Numbered from the stretch's first letter, positions 8,237-17,359 are shown. The stretch is DNA of 34,765 nucleotides from an uncultured Methylococcales bacterium (GCA_903902705.1 CAIUVX010000073.1:1-34765), one strand, 5' to 3'. Notes: generated from the sequence alone by a model not told the origin. Numbers and translations: made by a program.

Positions 8237-9079
8237 ATGATGATGACATCACTAGATCGTTATGCGGTTTTTGGTCAGCCGATTAAACACAGTAAATCAC
8301 CGCGTATTCATCAATTATTTGCTCAGCAGACAGGGCAGGATTTGCTCTATTCTGCACAGGAAGTACCCGCCGAGCAATTCGTTATGACGACTGAGGCTTT
8401 TTTTGCGCAGGGTGGTAAAGGTTTGAATTGTACCTTGCCGTTGAAAGAATTGGCGTGGGCATGGGCTACTCATAAAACAGAACGTGCTGAGCTTGCTAAA
8501 GCCGTTAATACGTTAGCGGTGCAAGTTGATGGTTCGGTGTTAGGTGACAATACTGATGGTTGTGGTTTGGTGCAGGATTTGTTGGTTAATCATGGGATTG
8601 CATTAGCTGGAAAGCGGATTTTGCTATTGGGTGCAGGTGGGGCGAGTCGTGGGATTTTGTTGCCGTTGTTGGAACAGTCACCAGTGTGTTTGGTTATTGC
8701 TAATCGCACGGTACATAAGGCGATTGAATTAGCGGCTGAATTTTCACATAAAGGGGCGATTTCTGGCTGTGGTTTTGCTGATTTAATCGACTCCGCACCG
8801 TTTGATATAATTTTAAATGCGACATCGGCAAGTCTAAGTGGTCAATTGCCAGCGTTGCCTGAGGGGTTGTTGGTTGAGCAAGGCGTTTGTTATGATTTAG
8901 CTTACAGCAATGAACCGACGGCGTTTGTGCATTGGGGACGAGCGCGTCATGCGATAAAAAGTTTGGATGGTTTAGGAATGCTGGTGGAACAGGCGGCTGA
9001 GGCGTTTTTTATTTGGCGGGGAGTGCGTCCTGAAACGCAATCGGTGATTGCGTTGTTGAATTCAGAACGTGGCTTGTAG
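8237..9079 (+). CDS. aroE: Shikimate dehydrogenase (NADP+)
   Basis: AroE reduces 3-dehydroshikimate to shikimate in the aromatic amino acid pathway. Seen here: the N-terminal YAVFGQPIKHSKSPRIH shikimate-binding motif; the catalytic lysine Lys70 in NCTLPLKE with its partner Asp107 in GDNTDG; the NADP Rossmann motif LLGAGGASRG followed by ANRT; and the C-terminal DGLGMLVEQAAEAF motif. Length (280 residues) is normal. Three ATGs lie in tandem at the start with GGA just upstream; the first is used. It converges with a YrdA-type carbonic anhydrase whose stop lies 3 bases beyond its own. The E. coli aroE region also carries yrdA nearby. Confidence 0.97.
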   Translation: MMMTSLDRYAVFGQPIKHSKSPRIHQLFAQQTGQDLLYSAQEVPAEQFVMTTEAFFAQGGKGLNCTLPLKELAWAWATHKTERAELAKAVNTLAVQVDGSVLGDNTDGCGLVQDLLVNHGIALAGKRILLLGAGGASRGILLPLLEQSPVCLVIANRTVHKAIELAAEFSHKGAISGCGFADLIDSAPFDIILNATSASLSGQLPALPEGLLVEQGVCYDLAYSNEPTAFVHWGRARHAIKSLDGLGMLVEQAAEAFFIWRGVRPETQSVIALLNSERGL

Positions 9080-9082
9080 TGT

Positions 9083-9610
9083 CTACACTAAATATTCGTT
9101 TTTCAGCTCGATGTAATGCTGATAAGAATAGTGTAAAAATTCTTTTTCTGCGTCATTTAACGGTCTGACTCGTCTAGCAGGTGAGCCAACATAGAGATGC
9201 CCTGTTTCTAAGCGTTTGGAATGAGGCACTAATGAACCAGCACCTAGGATGACATAGTCTTCTACCACAGCACCATCCATAATGATTGCACCCATGCCAA
9301 TTAAGCAGTAATCGCCGATAGTACAGGCATGAATAACGGCTTTGTGTCCGATGGTGACTCCTTTACCGATAGTGACGGGGTAACTAGGTTCTAAATCATG
9401 GTGCGCGTGAGTGGTATGTAGCACTGAGCCGTCTTGAATATTAGTGCCGTCACCGATGGTAATACTTTCTACATCGCCTCTCAATACCGTCGTTGGCCAG
9501 ATGGATACGTCATTCCCTAATGTGACATCACCGATGATAACCGCACTGTCATCAATATAAACAGAATGACCAATGCTTGGCTGTTTATCTTTAAATTTTC
9601 TAATGGACAT
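9083..9610 (-). CDS. Gamma-class carbonic anhydrase family protein (YrdA/PaaY type)
   Basis: This 175-residue protein is made of left-handed beta-helix hexapeptide repeats (for example IGDVTLGNDVSIWPTTVLRGD). It carries the metal-site histidines of the gamma carbonic anhydrase family in HTTHAHHDLEP and IGHKAVIHACTIGD. Family members are trimers with a metal bound at subunit interfaces; many hydrate CO2, others have lost activity. The C-terminal helix (EKEFLHYSYQHYIELKNEYL) matches the YrdA subgroup. It is cytosolic, with no signal peptide. The gene is convergent with aroE, separated by 3 bases. A beta-class carbonic anhydrase is encoded at 16747-17319, so the organism has at least two unrelated candidates. 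Confidence 0.92.
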   Translation of the reverse strand: MSIRKFKDKQPSIGHSVYIDDSAVIIGDVTLGNDVSIWPTTVLRGDVESITIGDGTNIQDGSVLHTTHAHHDLEPSYPVTIGKGVTIGHKAVIHACTIGDYCLIGMGAIIMDGAVVEDYVILGAGSLVPHSKRLETGHLYVGSPARRVRPLNDAEKEFLHYSYQHYIELKNEYLV

Positions 9611-9788
9611 GAAAAGCTTCCTGAGGTTATAGGTTTGAAACGGTGAGCGACGTTTATTATTTTAATATTCTATTCGACGCTACGGTGTTTTTATCTACCC
9701 GTTTTATTCTGAGTTGGCGGGTTTGGGCTGTCATTATATATCTAATAAGGCGATAGTTTCTGATTCATCAGAAAGCGATGACTTATTT

Positions 9789-10259
9789 CTATAAAAATAT
9801 CCAGTCAGAAAAACACGCGGCTTGACCTTGATAAGCACCGTTGGCATCGGTGAGATTCCAAATAATGGCGTTGCGCATTTCAAAACGCTTGCCTGTATTA
9901 GAAATTCGCACACCACTATAACCCGTCATAAAACCTTGGGCGGTAACGTGAGCCATTAATTTTTCACGAGCAGCTTGATTGCTGGTTTCTGCGGAAGAGC
10001 GAGAAGGTAGGGTGATGAGTTGTTGCCAGTTCAATTCAAATAATTGCAAACCTTGAGCATTGGCATAATTAAAAATGGGATCAGATTCGGTGTTATGCGA
10101 TAGCAATACCAACGGCGCGTAATACAAGCGTTCGGCTAAATCGTCAATATCTGATAGCAGTGGATAACCGAGTAAGTTTTGAAAACTGTGGCAAATTAAC
10201 TCAATGTGTTCAGCTAGGTAGTGATTTTCAGCACTGGGAGGAGCGGGAAAATAGTTCAT
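9789..10259 (-). CDS. MEKHLA-domain protein
   Basis: This encodes 156 residues spanning a whole MEKHLA domain, a PAS-like module found as a stand-alone bacterial protein and at the C-terminus of plant HD-ZIP III proteins. Recognisable blocks are FNYANAQGLQLFELNWQQL, then LPSRSSAE, then GYSGVRISNTGKRFEMRNA, and IWNLTDANGAYQGQAACFSDW near the end. The frame stays open upstream to 10343, but those extra 28 codons are largely encoded by a REP-like palindrome (10289-10360), so the ATG at 10257-10259 (MNYFPAPP) is taken as the start. It is cytosolic, probably sensing a small ligand or redox state by analogy with PAS domains. No operon partner is obvious: a 178-base gap separates it from the carbonic anhydrase gene downstream. 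Confidence 0.85.
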   Translation of the reverse strand: MNYFPAPPSAENHYLAEHIELICHSFQNLLGYPLLSDIDDLAERLYYAPLVLLSHNTESDPIFNYANAQGLQLFELNWQQLITLPSRSSAETSNQAAREKLMAHVTAQGFMTGYSGVRISNTGKRFEMRNAIIWNLTDANGAYQGQAACFSDWIFL

Positions 10260-10288
10260 AGATGGATGACTTACAAATTTTATAGGCG

Positions 10289-10360
10289 CGTTCGTGGTGA
10301 GCTTGTCGAACCATGAACGGCTTAACCATCCTTCCTTCGACAAGCTCAGGACGAACGGTT
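10289..10360. repeat. REP-like palindrome, family C, copy 1
   Basis: CGTTCGTGGTGAGCTTGTCGAA (10289-10310) is the inverse of TTCGACAAGCTCAGGACGAACGG (10336-10358), apart from two changes. The same arms form the repeat at 27153-27202. It lies between amiC and the MEKHLA gene and extends the latter's frame artificially. Confidence 0.85.
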
Positions 10361-10401
10361 AAGTCTATTTGCCATTTGTTAAAAAACTTTTGAACGACTA
10401 C

Positions 10402-11778
10402 TTATAACGCGGCGACTTTAGTATCAGCAGGAACGGGTAGTTTGAAATAATCACGCACACCATTAAAAATAGCATCCGCCATTCTGATTTGATATTCAGT
10501 ATTTAATAAATTTACTTCTTCACTTGGATTAGAGATAAAGGCGGTTTCTACCAAAATAGAAGGAATATCTGGTGATTTGAGTACCATAAAGCCCGCTTTT
10601 TGTACCTCGTCTTTGTGTATTTCACCCACTGCACGGCAGTTTTTTAACACACTTTGGGCAACATCGACACTGGCTTCTTCAGTGGCACTTTGTGATAAAT
10701 CCAGTAATACCGAGGCTAACACATCTTCTTTATCTTCCAAACTTACGCCACCAATGGAGTCTGAGGCATTTTCACTTTTTGCTAACCAAAGCGCAGCTTC
10801 ACTGGACGCGCCACTGCGTGACAGTACATAAACCGATGAGCCTTTAACGGTGGTATCTTGAAACGCATCGGCATGAATGGAGATAAATAAATCTGCTTTT
10901 GCCGCTCTGGCAATATCCATTCTTTTTCTCAGTCCAACGTAGTAATCACCTTTGCGTATCATGACCGCTTTCATGTCGGGCTGCGCATTAATAAGCTTTG
11001 CCAGTTTGCTGGCGATAGCGAACACAACTTGTTTTTCTTCTGTACCTTGCGTTCCATGCGCACCTGGATCATCACCACCATGACCTGCATCAATAGCAAC
11101 GACAATTTTGTCATGTTTACCAGAGACTTGTTGCGTGGCTTTTTGTAATTTGCTTGATTTGTTATCTGAGTGACTAAACAACGCTAACATAGTAGACGGT
11201 TCTTCTGTGTGCAGAACAGGTGCTACTTTGCGCTCTACTGCTTCTTTTTTAGCAGGTTGTTGGTTGCTAGCTTCACTGGCAGCGGATTTATTGTCGATTT
11301 CTGGTGTTGGTTTAGCAGCTAATTCCTCTTTTTTGCTAACAACTGGTGTCACTTTTTTAGCAACGGTTTCTACTACTGTGTCTTTATTAATCAAATCAAT
11401 GATTAGTTTGTGTTCCGTTTTATTATTAGAACTTAGCGAGAAATTTTTTGCGGTGACTGGTTTTTTTAAATCAACAGCGATGCGTAAATTATCTTTGGTT
11501 TTTTCTAAAACGTGTATTTTTGTAAATAGTGGATGATTTACGCTAGGCTGACTTAAAACTTGCGCCAAGTTGGCATTTTTAATCTCTATAACTAGCTGTG
11601 ATGGATTGTTCTGCACAAAAACACGATGCTTAGGCGAGGCACTGACATCAAAGATAAGTCGCGTCTGCCTTGCTGCTTGTGCGTAATGTAATGAACTAAT
11701 ATCAACTTGTTGCGCATAACTTGGCACGGACAGCGATAGCAATCCAAAAGCACACAGCATTTCACAGTAATTTCTCAT
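10402..11778 (-). CDS. amiC: N-acetylmuramoyl-L-alanine amidase (AmiB/AmiC type)
   Basis: This periplasmic zinc amidase cleaves septal peptidoglycan during daughter-cell separation. The order is signal peptide (MRNYCEMLCAFGLLSLSVPSYA), AMIN domain at about 25-130 (targeting to the septum), a low-complexity Lys/Glu/Ala-rich linker at about 140-215, then the Amidase_3 domain at about 225-445. Zinc and catalytic residues are visible in IDAGHGGDDPGA (His), TEEKQVVFAIASKLA (Glu), LFISIHADAF (His) and ILVETAFISN (catalytic Glu). A TTG at 11793 would add five residues, but the ATG at 11778 gives a standard signal peptide. It is the last gene of the mutL-miaA-nnr-tsaE-ami block, about 80 bases after tsaE. 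Whether it is AmiB or AmiC cannot be settled from motifs alone. Confidence 0.95.
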   Translation of the reverse strand: MRNYCEMLCAFGLLSLSVPSYAQQVDISSLHYAQAARQTRLIFDVSASPKHRVFVQNNPSQLVIEIKNANLAQVLSQPSVNHPLFTKIHVLEKTKDNLRIAVDLKKPVTAKNFSLSSNNKTEHKLIIDLINKDTVVETVAKKVTPVVSKKEELAAKPTPEIDNKSAASEASNQQPAKKEAVERKVAPVLHTEEPSTMLALFSHSDNKSSKLQKATQQVSGKHDKIVVAIDAGHGGDDPGAHGTQGTEEKQVVFAIASKLAKLINAQPDMKAVMIRKGDYYVGLRKRMDIARAAKADLFISIHADAFQDTTVKGSSVYVLSRSGASSEAALWLAKSENASDSIGGVSLEDKEDVLASVLLDLSQSATEEASVDVAQSVLKNCRAVGEIHKDEVQKAGFMVLKSPDIPSILVETAFISNPSEEVNLLNTEYQIRMADAIFNGVRDYFKLPVPADTKVAAL

Positions 11779-11859
11779 GACTACAATCCACAAAAGTGAT
11801 AATTTAGATTAGATTATAGCAGTATGTTATTGTTTTTCAACAACTGGCATTTACTTTTT

Positions 11860-12282
11860 TTAATTCTCTGCTAAGGACTCCAAGGTCAGATTGCGTCCTA
11901 AGCCTTGAACAGCCAAGGAAATAACGGCATCTGGGGTAGGTAAGAAACCTATACCGCGCTCTGCCCATTCGATAAAACACAGGCAATTTTTTGAAAAATA
12001 ATCACGAATGCCTATCCATTCCAGCTCTTCAGGATCACTTAAGCGGTATAAGTCAAAATGAAAAATTTTGCGTTCGCCTAAGTTATATTCTTCGACTAAT
12101 GTAAAAGTTGGGCTTTTGACTGCACCTGTAAAACCTGCGCCGCGTAAAAATCCGCGTACTAACGTGGTTTTACCCGCGCCTAATTCACCTTGTAAAAAAA
12201 CCACCCCTGTTTCAGGTAGAATTGTCCATAAAGCCGCGCCAAATTGTTCAGTGGCTTCGGTGGATGCTAAATATTTATTCAT
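11860..12282 (-). CDS. tsaE: tRNA t6A37 biosynthesis ATPase TsaE
   Basis: TsaE is the small ATPase that works with TsaB, TsaC and TsaD to form N6-threonylcarbamoyladenosine at position 37 of ANN-decoding tRNAs. The P-loop GELGAGKTT lies at residues 32-40, followed by LVRGFLRGAGF. The family motif SPTFTLVEEY and the IFHFDLYRL, DPEELEWIGI and CFIEWAERG segments are all present. Its 140 residues are near the usual ~150. Its ATG lies inside the end of nnr (8-base overlap), implying coupled translation. Confidence 0.96.
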   Translation of the reverse strand: MNKYLASTEATEQFGAALWTILPETGVVFLQGELGAGKTTLVRGFLRGAGFTGAVKSPTFTLVEEYNLGERKIFHFDLYRLSDPEELEWIGIRDYFSKNCLCFIEWAERGIGFLPTPDAVISLAVQGLGRNLTLESLAEN

Positions 12283-13747
12283 TCATTCCTCGTCTAAGAT
12301 AGGGCATTAAATCACTGGCTAATAAACCGCGTTCACCATCGGCTAGTGCGGCTTTATCGGCAGCCAATCCATGCAAAAAAACACCTTGTTGAGCCGCTTG
12401 TTCAAGGCTCAAGCCTTGCGCAACTAAACCCGCTAATATACCCGTCAACACATCTCCCATTCCACCTGAAGCCATGCCTGAGTTACCTGTATTCGATACT
12501 GCTATGGTTTTATTACTGGCAATCAATGACCCACTGCCTTTTAGAATAGCTACGCCGTGGTATTTTGCTTGCAGTGCTGAGATAGCGGCAAAACGGTCTT
12601 GTTGTATGTCAGCCGTTGTGCAATGTAACAAGCGGGCGGCTTCGGCAGGATGCGGGGTTAAAATCCAGTTTGAATTAGTGATAGGATTACACGCCAATAG
12701 ATTTAAAGCATCAGCATCGATGATGAGCGGTTTTTGCGTGGCTAATACAGCGGTTATTAATAGCTCAATTGCCCAGTCACTTTGTCCTAATCCTGTGCCA
12801 ATACTGATCACACTGGCTTTGGCTAACAGCGGCATTAATTGTTCGCCAGTTTCCACGCCATGACACATCAGCTCTGGTCGATTGATAGTCATCAAACCTG
12901 CATGACTACTACGCGTTGCCACACTCACTAAACCCGCACCCACCCGCAATGCCGCTTCACCTGCTAAACGTGCCGCGCCTAAATAACCAAGTTCACCGCC
13001 AATAATCAATACATGACCATAAACGCCTTTATGGGTATAACGTAACCGTCTTGGCAAAGGCTGGTGAATAACGCGCATCGCTGAAGGAACTTGCATTGTT
13101 AATACTGCATCGGGAATATCAAGAGATTCATAAATAATATCGCCACAATAATCTGCCGCTTGCCCTGTGAATAAACCTTGGTTTAAGCCGATAAAAGTCA
13201 CGGTAGCATTTGCTTTCACAGCAACCCCCATTACATTACCTGTATCCGCGTTTAAACCTGAGGGAATATCCACTGCCAGCACAAACGCACCGCTTTGATT
13301 GATGGTTGCAATAGCATTGGCATACAGCCCCGTAACAGCTTTATTTAATCCTGAACCAAACAAAGCATCGACAATCACATCGGCAGTTAACTTTACTTTG
13401 GTTTGATAGTGAATAATTTTGCCGTGGGCGGCAGCATAATGCTGGTAAGCGGTTAGCGCGTCACCCTTTAATTGGCAGGTATTGGCAACACTGTAAACAC
13501 AGACACTAAGCCCAGCGTTAAGTAATAAGTTTGCGACAATATAGCCATCTCCCGCGTTATTACCCATCCCACAAAACACCGCGACCGATTGCACAGCGGG
13601 GCATAATCGAGTGAGCTGTTGAAACAGCGCATCACCCGCACGACTCATTAACTCAAAACCTGCGATACCGTATTCGTGAATAGCGATTCGATCCAGTTCT
13701 CTGATTTGCTCGTTACGATAAAGTGTTGTCGGTAGTTTTTGCATCAC
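12275..13747 (-). CDS. nnr: Bifunctional NAD(P)H-hydrate epimerase / ADP-dependent dehydratase
   Basis: This enzyme repairs hydrated NADH and NADPH. The N-terminal YjeF_N epimerase (about 1-215) has the GMGNNAGDGYIVANLL nucleotide motif and VDALFGSGL. The C-terminal ribokinase-fold dehydratase (about 225-485) has VLIIGGELGYLGAARLAGEAALRVGAGLVS, IGTGLGQ, DADALNLL, LTPHPAEAARLL, ILKGSGSLI and the SGMASGGMGDVLTGILAGL anion-hole motif. At 490 residues it is a full-length fusion. It lies 19 bases after miaA and overlaps tsaE; nnr-tsaE adjacency is conserved in Gammaproteobacteria. Confidence 0.97.
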   Translation of the reverse strand: MMQKLPTTLYRNEQIRELDRIAIHEYGIAGFELMSRAGDALFQQLTRLCPAVQSVAVFCGMGNNAGDGYIVANLLLNAGLSVCVYSVANTCQLKGDALTAYQHYAAAHGKIIHYQTKVKLTADVIVDALFGSGLNKAVTGLYANAIATINQSGAFVLAVDIPSGLNADTGNVMGVAVKANATVTFIGLNQGLFTGQAADYCGDIIYESLDIPDAVLTMQVPSAMRVIHQPLPRRLRYTHKGVYGHVLIIGGELGYLGAARLAGEAALRVGAGLVSVATRSSHAGLMTINRPELMCHGVETGEQLMPLLAKASVISIGTGLGQSDWAIELLITAVLATQKPLIIDADALNLLACNPITNSNWILTPHPAEAARLLHCTTADIQQDRFAAISALQAKYHGVAILKGSGSLIASNKTIAVSNTGNSGMASGGMGDVLTGILAGLVAQGLSLEQAAQQGVFLHGLAADKAALADGERGLLASDLMPYLRRGMNE

Positions 13748-13766
13748 GTCCCTTACTAAAATTTTA

Positions 13767-14714
13767 TTATGCTAGGAGTGCCAGTGCCGCCAACACCTCC
13801 GTTAATAAATCCACTTGCCCTGTCTCAAAATACAGTGCGTCGGTTTCTTTGCGTAACCAAGTAAATTGCCGTTTTGCCAATTGCCGTGTGGCAATAATTG
13901 CGGTTTCTGTCATCGTGGCTTTGTCGATGTCGTTTTGCAAATAAGACCATACTTGCCGATAACCGACCGCTCTGATAGCGGGCATGGTTTCGCTTAAATC
14001 ACCCCGTCGATAAAGAGCTTCGACTTCCTCGATAAAACCTTGCTGTAGCATACCCATGAAACGCTCAGCAATTACACCATGCAAAATTTTACGATCTGAT
14101 GGCGCGATAATCAGTTTAATGACTCGATAAGGCAGAACTTGCGCAGGTTCAGCGGTAAAAAATGACGTGAGTGACTTGCCACTAAGCGCGTACACTTCCA
14201 ACGCCCGCTGTACCCGTTGCGGATCATTTGGATGAATACGCGCAGCAGCTTCGGGGTCAACCAGAGCCAAGCGTTGATGTAATGCTTCTTTGCCCAACTC
14301 CATTAAGTCTAGGTCAAGTTGCGCACGAATCACAGCATCGGCGGGCGGTAATTCAGCTAAACCATGACTTAAAGCATTAAAATACAACATTGTACCGCCG
14401 ACTAAAATCGGTAGTTTGCCGCGTTGGTTAATATCAGCCATCAGCGAGAGAGCTTGGTTTCTAAACTGCCCAGTAGAAAAAACCTCATTAGGTTCAATAA
14501 TATCGATTAAATGATGAACAATACCCTGTCTTTGTTCCAGCGTAGGTTTTGCCGTACCTATATCCATGCCTTTAAACACCAGCGCAGAATCGACGCTAAT
14601 AATTTCACCGTTAAGTGCGTGTGCCAGTTGTACCGCTAACGCAGATTTACCAGACGCAGTAGGTCCCATTAAAAAAATAGCGGGTGGGAGGTTTTGCATA
14701 ATAGACAGATTCAT
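13767..14714 (-). CDS. miaA: tRNA dimethylallyltransferase
   Basis: MiaA transfers a dimethylallyl group to N6 of A37 in tRNAs reading codons that start with U. Visible motifs are the P-loop GPTASGKSALAVQLA at about residues 17-31, SVDSALVFKGMDIGTAKP, HHLIDIIEP, LPILVGGTMLYFNAL, HPNDPQRVQRALEVY, and the C-terminal AVGYRQVWSYL with TRQLAKRQFTWLRKE. A TTG at 14744 is in frame but extends beyond family length; ATG at 14714 or 14699 is more likely, neither with a good Shine-Dalgarno site. It follows mutL by about 80 bases. In E. coli, hfq follows miaA; here nnr follows instead and no hfq is present in the window. Confidence 0.96.
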   Translation of the reverse strand: MNLSIMQNLPPAIFLMGPTASGKSALAVQLAHALNGEIISVDSALVFKGMDIGTAKPTLEQRQGIVHHLIDIIEPNEVFSTGQFRNQALSLMADINQRGKLPILVGGTMLYFNALSHGLAELPPADAVIRAQLDLDLMELGKEALHQRLALVDPEAAARIHPNDPQRVQRALEVYALSGKSLTSFFTAEPAQVLPYRVIKLIIAPSDRKILHGVIAERFMGMLQQGFIEEVEALYRRGDLSETMPAIRAVGYRQVWSYLQNDIDKATMTETAIIATRQLAKRQFTWLRKETDALYFETGQVDLLTEVLAALALLA

Positions 14715-14792
14715 AAAATTAAAATGAGTGCGATTTTCACGCAATTTATTGATAGTAAAGGCGGTTAAAAATCATGATTGTTGATTCTGCAC

Positions 14793-16571
14793 TCATTGAC
14801 CACGCAAGAAAAATTTATCCAGCTCTTGTTTGGTTAATTCTATCCACGTCGGTCTGCCGTGATTACACTGCCCACTGCGTTCAGTTTGTTCCATATCACG
14901 CAACAAAGCATTCATCTCTGTGATAGTTAAATGTCGATTGGCTCTTACTGAACCATGACACGCCATTGTTGCCAATAGCTCGTTAGACTGGGTTTGTATG
15001 CGGCTGCTCATACCTTGAGTTTTTATGTCGGCTAATACATCGGCAATCAATCCAGCTACATCCGTTCCTGCTAATAACGCGGGGCTGGCGCGTAATACTA
15101 TCGACTCAGCCCCTGATCGCGATAGCTCAAAGCCTAGTAACACAAAAAATTCTTGCTGTTGTTCAACTAAATCGGCTTCTGCCGCAGTCACCTTGATTTT
15201 AATCGGTAATAATAAAGGCTGATTGGGGATTGCACCCTGTTGATAGTGCTGTTTTAGGCGTTCATAAATAACGCGCTCATGGGCGGCATGAGCATCGACC
15301 AGTACCATGCCATTGGCAGTTTGCGACAAAATATAAATATCGTGCAAATGGGCGATAGCAAAACCTAGGGGTGGAATGCTTTGCGTCGGTGGGGGGAATT
15401 CTGTTGCTTGCTCATCTATAGGGTGCAAGAGTGAATAAGCGTGTAAGGTTTCTGCGACGGTAAATGGTAATGTCGCTTGTTCTTTAGGATAATGTGGAAA
15501 GCTTGGTGGTGTGCTTTCTGGTAATAAGTACGCGGGGCTTGTGCTGTCGTTTTCACTAGCACTCGTCTCAGGTCTTAGCTTTGCCAATGAGCGATGCAAG
15601 GCACTGAATAAAAAGTCATGGACTAAACGCCCTTCTCTAAATCTAACTTCTAACTTGGCAGGGTGGGCATTCACATCGACTAAATTAGGGTCTAGGCTAA
15701 GATACAATACAAAAATCGAATGCCGTCCTGAAAATAACACATCTTGATAGGCTTGTTTAATGGCATGAGACACTAATTTATCGCGAATTAAACGCCCATT
15801 GACATAAAAAAACTGCATATCTGCCTGACTACGGGAATAAGTCGGCAAACTTACCCAGCCTGTTAAATGCAAGCCTAACGCAGCAACATCACAATACACC
15901 GCGTTATTAATAAACTCAGTTCCACAAATAGCCGCCACACGGTATTCTTGTTCCGCTACACTATTGGCAGGTTTGAGTTTGAGTATTTCTTTTTGATTGT
16001 GCGTTAGGGTGAAGCCAATATGAAAACGACTCAACGCCAGTTTTTGCAACAACGATTCAATATGGGTAAATTCAGTTTTTTCGGTTTTTAAAAATTTACG
16101 CCGTGCGGGAGTGTTATAAAATAAATCGCGTACTTCAACGGTAGTACCTTGTGGGTGTGGATCAGGTTCTGGATCGGCGTGTTGCTCCGAGCCATCAGCA
16201 CTAACGCGCCACGCACACGCGGTATCAGCAATGCGTGAAATCAGCGTCAATCTGGCAACAGAGCTAATGCTGGGTAACGCCTCACCACGAAACCCCATGC
16301 TAGTAACCTGTTCTAAATCCTGTAACACGCTGATTTTGCTAGTGGCATGACGTGATAACGCTAACGGCAAATCTTCTTTAACAATGCCACAGCCATCATC
16401 CCTGATTTTTATTAGCCGTGTGCCACCTTGCTCTATTTCAACAGTGATGTGGGTCGCACCTGCGTCAAAACTGTTTTCTAATAGCTCTTTGACAACGGTA
16501 GACGGTCTTTCCACCACTTCACCCGCTGCAATCTGGTTTATCAATTGAGTTGGTAATAAGTGAATACGCAT
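14793..16571 (-). CDS. mutL: DNA mismatch repair protein MutL
   Basis: MutL couples MutS mismatch recognition to strand incision. The N-terminal GHKL ATPase has NQIAAGEVVERPSTVVKELL, then ENSFDAGATHI, IRDDGCGI, ATSKI and GFRGEALPSI. The transducer domain has NGRLIRDK and VDVNAHPAKLEVRF. A proline-rich linker follows at about 335-385 and a C-terminal dimerisation domain at about 400-590. The C-terminal segment contains D426-AHAAHERVIYE, close to the DQHA(X)2E(X)4E endonuclease motif except that Gln is Ala; CHGSVRANR and CNHGRPTW complete the metal-site region. It therefore probably keeps intrinsic nicking activity. It starts the minus-strand block and is divergent from the carbonic anhydrase gene. 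Confidence 0.98.
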   Translation of the reverse strand: MRIHLLPTQLINQIAAGEVVERPSTVVKELLENSFDAGATHITVEIEQGGTRLIKIRDDGCGIVKEDLPLALSRHATSKISVLQDLEQVTSMGFRGEALPSISSVARLTLISRIADTACAWRVSADGSEQHADPEPDPHPQGTTVEVRDLFYNTPARRKFLKTEKTEFTHIESLLQKLALSRFHIGFTLTHNQKEILKLKPANSVAEQEYRVAAICGTEFINNAVYCDVAALGLHLTGWVSLPTYSRSQADMQFFYVNGRLIRDKLVSHAIKQAYQDVLFSGRHSIFVLYLSLDPNLVDVNAHPAKLEVRFREGRLVHDFLFSALHRSLAKLRPETSASENDSTSPAYLLPESTPPSFPHYPKEQATLPFTVAETLHAYSLLHPIDEQATEFPPPTQSIPPLGFAIAHLHDIYILSQTANGMVLVDAHAAHERVIYERLKQHYQQGAIPNQPLLLPIKIKVTAAEADLVEQQQEFFVLLGFELSRSGAESIVLRASPALLAGTDVAGLIADVLADIKTQGMSSRIQTQSNELLATMACHGSVRANRHLTITEMNALLRDMEQTERSGQCNHGRPTWIELTKQELDKFFLRGQ

Positions 16572-16746
16572 AAGTTAGTCCAAAGCAAAAAATAGGCATT
16601 TTACCTGAGATGATTAAAGCATAGTGTGCTAATAAAACGATATGCAAATACTTAACTCAAACTTGCAACCGTGATACTATAAACTGACTGTCTTGATTGG
16701 TATAAGAACGAGTACGGTCAATTATAAAAACACTGAGGAGTGAGCA
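16572..16746. promoter_or_regulatory. Divergent promoter region, mutL and beta carbonic anhydrase
   Basis: These 175 AT-rich bases separate two divergent genes, so promoters for both must lie here. GAGGAG at 16735-16740 is the ribosome binding site of the carbonic anhydrase gene. No operator palindrome stood out. Confidence 0.5.
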
Positions 16747-17319
16747 ATGACAAAAATATTGAACGAAGTATTAAGTGCTAATCGTGATTATGTGGCAGGG
16801 TTTGATAAAGGTGATTTAGCCATGCCACCTGCGCGGCAGTTTGCTATTTTAACCTGCATGGATGCACGGCTAGACCCAGCAAAATATGCAGGTTTATCAG
16901 AAGGTGATGCGCACGTTATTCGTAATGCAGGTGGACGTGCCAGTGATGATGCAATCCGTTCACTGGTGATTTCGTATAAGTTATTAGGTACGCGTGAATG
17001 GTTTGTGATTCATCATACCGATTGCGGCATGGAAACCTTTAACAATGAAATTATGTCGGACTTATTGGCAAGCAGTTTAAAAACCGCTTCAGTTGATTCA
17101 GAGGGTTGGCATGATTGCTGTGAAGGTGGTGGCTCAACCGATGGTAAGTATATTAATTGGCTGACTATCAAAGATCAGGCAGAAAGTGTGTTGGAAGACG
17201 TAAAGCGCATCAAGGCGCATCCGTTAGTACCTTCAGACATTCCTGTTTATGGTTATATTTATGATGTTAAATCAGGTCAGTTGTGTGAAGTGCCTGAGGC
17301 GACTGCGGCTGGAAAGTAA
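16747..17319 (+). CDS. Beta-class carbonic anhydrase
   Basis: This cytosolic zinc enzyme interconverts CO2 and bicarbonate. Zinc ligands are Cys37 in [10 protein letters not shown] (with Asp39 and Arg41 forming the catalytic dyad), His90 and Cys93 in HHTDCGME. The block around [18 protein letters not shown] and [18 protein letters not shown] closely resembles the compact mycobacterial Rv1284 subgroup. Residues about 125-145 form a glycine- and cysteine-containing insert ([13 protein letters not shown]) that makes it longer than Rv1284 (190 versus about 163). A strong GGAG site precedes the ATG, and an inverted repeat at 17333-17359 follows the stop. In an organism using serine-cycle and PEP carboxylation chemistry, bicarbonate supply is a plausible role, but this is inference. 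Confidence 0.94.
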   Translation: MTKILNEVLSANRDYVAGFDKGDLAMPPARQFAILTCMDARLDPAKYAGLSEGDAHVIRNAGGRASDDAIRSLVISYKLLGTREWFVIHHTDCGMETFNNEIMSDLLASSLKTASVDSEGWHDCCEGGGSTDGKYINWLTIKDQAESVLEDVKRIKAHPLVPSDIPVYGYIYDVKSGQLCEVPEATAAGK

Positions 17320-17332
17320 GCTGTAAACGTAT

Positions 17333-17359
17333 GTTGGGTTGGTGATAAGCCAACCCAAC
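17333..17359 (+). terminator. Hairpin after the beta carbonic anhydrase gene
   Basis: GTTGGGTTGG pairs with CCAACCCAAC across a 7-base loop, 14 bases after the stop. It is followed by TTGT rather than a long T run. The same GTTGGGTTG arm appears in the hairpins at 26864-26929, so it may belong to a dispersed repeat family. Confidence 0.6.

Noticed and set aside
12474-12863. 129-codon plus-strand frame
   Set aside because: It is antisense to nnr, whose motifs are complete and continuous there.
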